Shown here in pieces: positions 34,134 through 35,276 of a DNA stretch of 35,276 nt. Both the position numbers and the translations under genes were made by a program. Under the pieces are notes generated by a model. The model worked only from the letters and a program-made list of their open reading frames with translations, made no database searches and had not been told where the DNA came from. Origin of the DNA: Candidatus Cryptobacteroides caccocaballi (lineage in GTDB: Bacteria > Bacteroidota > Bacteroidia > Bacteroidales > UBA932); NCBI GenBank assembly GCA_018064725.1, contig JAGHUQ010000041.1, forward strand, positions 1 to 35,276, in the 5' to 3' direction. Position 1 is the first letter of the stretch. Each line of letters starts with the position of its first letter.

Positions 34134-35276
34134 ATGAAAAAGATAATATATGCCGGAATCGCACTTGCAGCATCAATGATGTTTGCTGAGTCATGCAGCC
34201 AGAGCCTGCTTGAAATTCCTAAGAAGGGTGTGATTTCAATCGAGAACTTCTATCAGACAGAGGAGGATGCAGAGTCTGCAATCACGACAGTCTATGCTGC
34301 AGCCATCAAATACATCAATATCGGCCCTGGTTTCGGAGCTAACTGGTGTATCGCTCCTTCATACTTCATCCTCAAGAATGCTCCTGCAGACGATATCTAC
34401 TGGGGCTCAGGAAACAAGGGTGACCATGTCTTCGGTATCGAAATCAACGAATACCGTCCAAGCTTCGGTGACAACTCCGATGTAGTTGCCAACAACTACA
34501 GAGGCGCATACCAGTGTATCTACGCATGTAACCTCCTCACTGATCACTATCAGTTCGGTCAGAGCGCAAACATCGACAGATACATCGCAGAGGCAATGAC
34601 CATCCGTGCATGGGTATACATGCACCTCGCAACCTACTGGGGTAACCCACCATACGTTGACCACGTGCTCGCAGGTACCGACCGTCCAGGCAACACCCCA
34701 CATGCTGAGGTCATGAAGCATGTCATGGAGGACCTCGAGACCGCAGCCAAGTACCTTCCTTCAAGGAACGGCAAGGGTGATAAGGATGGTGCCGTACGTC
34801 TTACCAAGGACGCAGCACTCGCATTCCTCGGCAAGGCACAGGTTCTCACCGGTGACTATGCAGCAGCAAAGACCACTCTCAAGCAGGTCATCACCTCTGG
34901 CAACTACGACCTCGTTCCTGGTGACCAGATGATGTACCTCTTCCACAAGAGAGGTGACGGATCTTGCGAGAAGGTATTCGAGTTCAACTACACCGACAAT
35001 ACTGACGCAATCAAGGGATTCGGCGGCCACATGCATGTGCAGAACAACCAGGCAAACTTCTGGCGTGACCTCATGAACCTTCCTGACCTCACAATCCAGC
35101 TCATGGGTTGGGGCGGTGGCGGAAACCCTTCCAAGAAGTTCGTCGATGCTCTCGTCGCAAATGAGGGTGACTCATACCGTCGTAAGGCATGGATCATCTC
35201 ATACGAGGAGCTCCTCTGCCTCAAGTACTCTTCACTCGGAGACACCGACGAGACCACCGATGAGTTCAAGCTCATG
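34134..35276 (+). CDS. SusD/RagB-family glycan-binding lipoprotein, 3' partial
   Basis: The start at 34134 gives MKKIIYAGIALAASMMFAES with Cys21, a lipoprotein signal. The frame stays open to the last base; 381 codons are visible and the 3' end lies beyond the window. SusD hallmarks: LLEIPKKGVISIENFYQTEE at the N-terminus; NLLTDHY; a TPR-like helical region (YIAEAMTIRAWVYMHLATYW, with GNPPYVDH); VMEDLETAAKYLP; RLTKDAALAFLGKAQVLTGD; and YDLVPGDQ. SusD proteins bind glycan at the cell surface and cap the SusC barrel. The gene follows SusC by 15 bp in the standard order. The full polysaccharide utilisation locus, including its enzymes, probably continues downstream. Confidence 0.96.
   Translation, partial: MKKIIYAGIALAASMMFAESCSQSLLEIPKKGVISIENFYQTEEDAESAITTVYAAAIKYINIGPGFGANWCIAPSYFILKNAPADDIYWGSGNKGDHVFGIEINEYRPSFGDNSDVVANNYRGAYQCIYACNLLTDHYQFGQSANIDRYIAEAMTIRAWVYMHLATYWGNPPYVDHVLAGTDRPGNTPHAEVMKHVMEDLETAAKYLPSRNGKGDKDGAVRLTKDAALAFLGKAQVLTGDYAAAKTTLKQVITSGNYDLVPGDQMMYLFHKRGDGSCEKVFEFNYTDNTDAIKGFGGHMHVQNNQANFWRDLMNLPDLTIQLMGWGGGGNPSKKFVDALVANEGDSYRRKAWIISYEELLCLKYSSLGDTDETTDEFKLM

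Overview
The window looks like one contiguous piece of a Bacteroidales (phylum Bacteroidota) chromosome from a host-associated or polysaccharide-degrading lineage. Evidence: SusC/SusD-type and other TonB-dependent receptors, Bacteroidota-only lipoprotein families (BACON, NigD-like, DUF4876/DUF6850/DUF4929-like), many short Lys-rich signal peptides ending in a Cys, and repeated TAnnTTTG -7 promoter elements just upstream of genes. Coding sequence is moderately GC-rich and intergenic DNA is AT-rich. The species cannot be named from this. No tRNA, rRNA, CRISPR array, transposase or phage gene was seen.

Layout. (1) 1-942: 3' part of a beta-propeller protein whose first visible residues form a CxxCH haem c motif. 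(2) 1038-4147: a small lipoprotein and a large secreted DUF5695-like protein, meeting a convergent M61 metallopeptidase (4144-5643) whose stop codon lies in the same CTAG. (3) 5834-7416: a ferritin gene divergent from a LysR-type regulator, with two LysR-box-like sites between them in the classical arrangement. (4) 7495-17839: a six-gene block (TonB receptor, DUF4876-like lipoprotein, DUF6850-like barrel, DUF4929-like lipoprotein, metzincin protease, BACON-LRR lipoprotein). The first four genes overlap or nearly abut. This is the best candidate for an undescribed envelope system. (5) 17840-18199: structured intergenic DNA with a strong terminator and a duplicated hairpin arm. (6) 18200-20819: NigD-like lipoprotein, ECF sigma factor, and a protein combining an anti-sigma-like N-terminus, a membrane helix and an outer-membrane barrel. 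(7) 20905-24419: GH27 and GH43 glycosidases, probably one operon. (8) 24519-30500, minus strand: uracil permease, an unknown protein with a weak PD-(D/E)XK-like motif, guaA, guaB and a YcdX-like PHP phosphatase. (9) 30501-31010: a 510-bp AT-rich regulatory region with repeated operator-like motifs. (10) 31011 to the end: SusC and the first 381 codons of SusD, the start of a polysaccharide utilisation locus that continues outside the window.

How the parts fit: regions 7 and 10 are glycan capture and cleavage. Region 8 is guanine nucleotide synthesis plus uracil uptake. Region 3 is iron storage under a local regulator. Regions 4 and 6 are envelope systems with undefined substrates. Coordinates were read by eye; family assignments rest on recognised motifs, not on searches.
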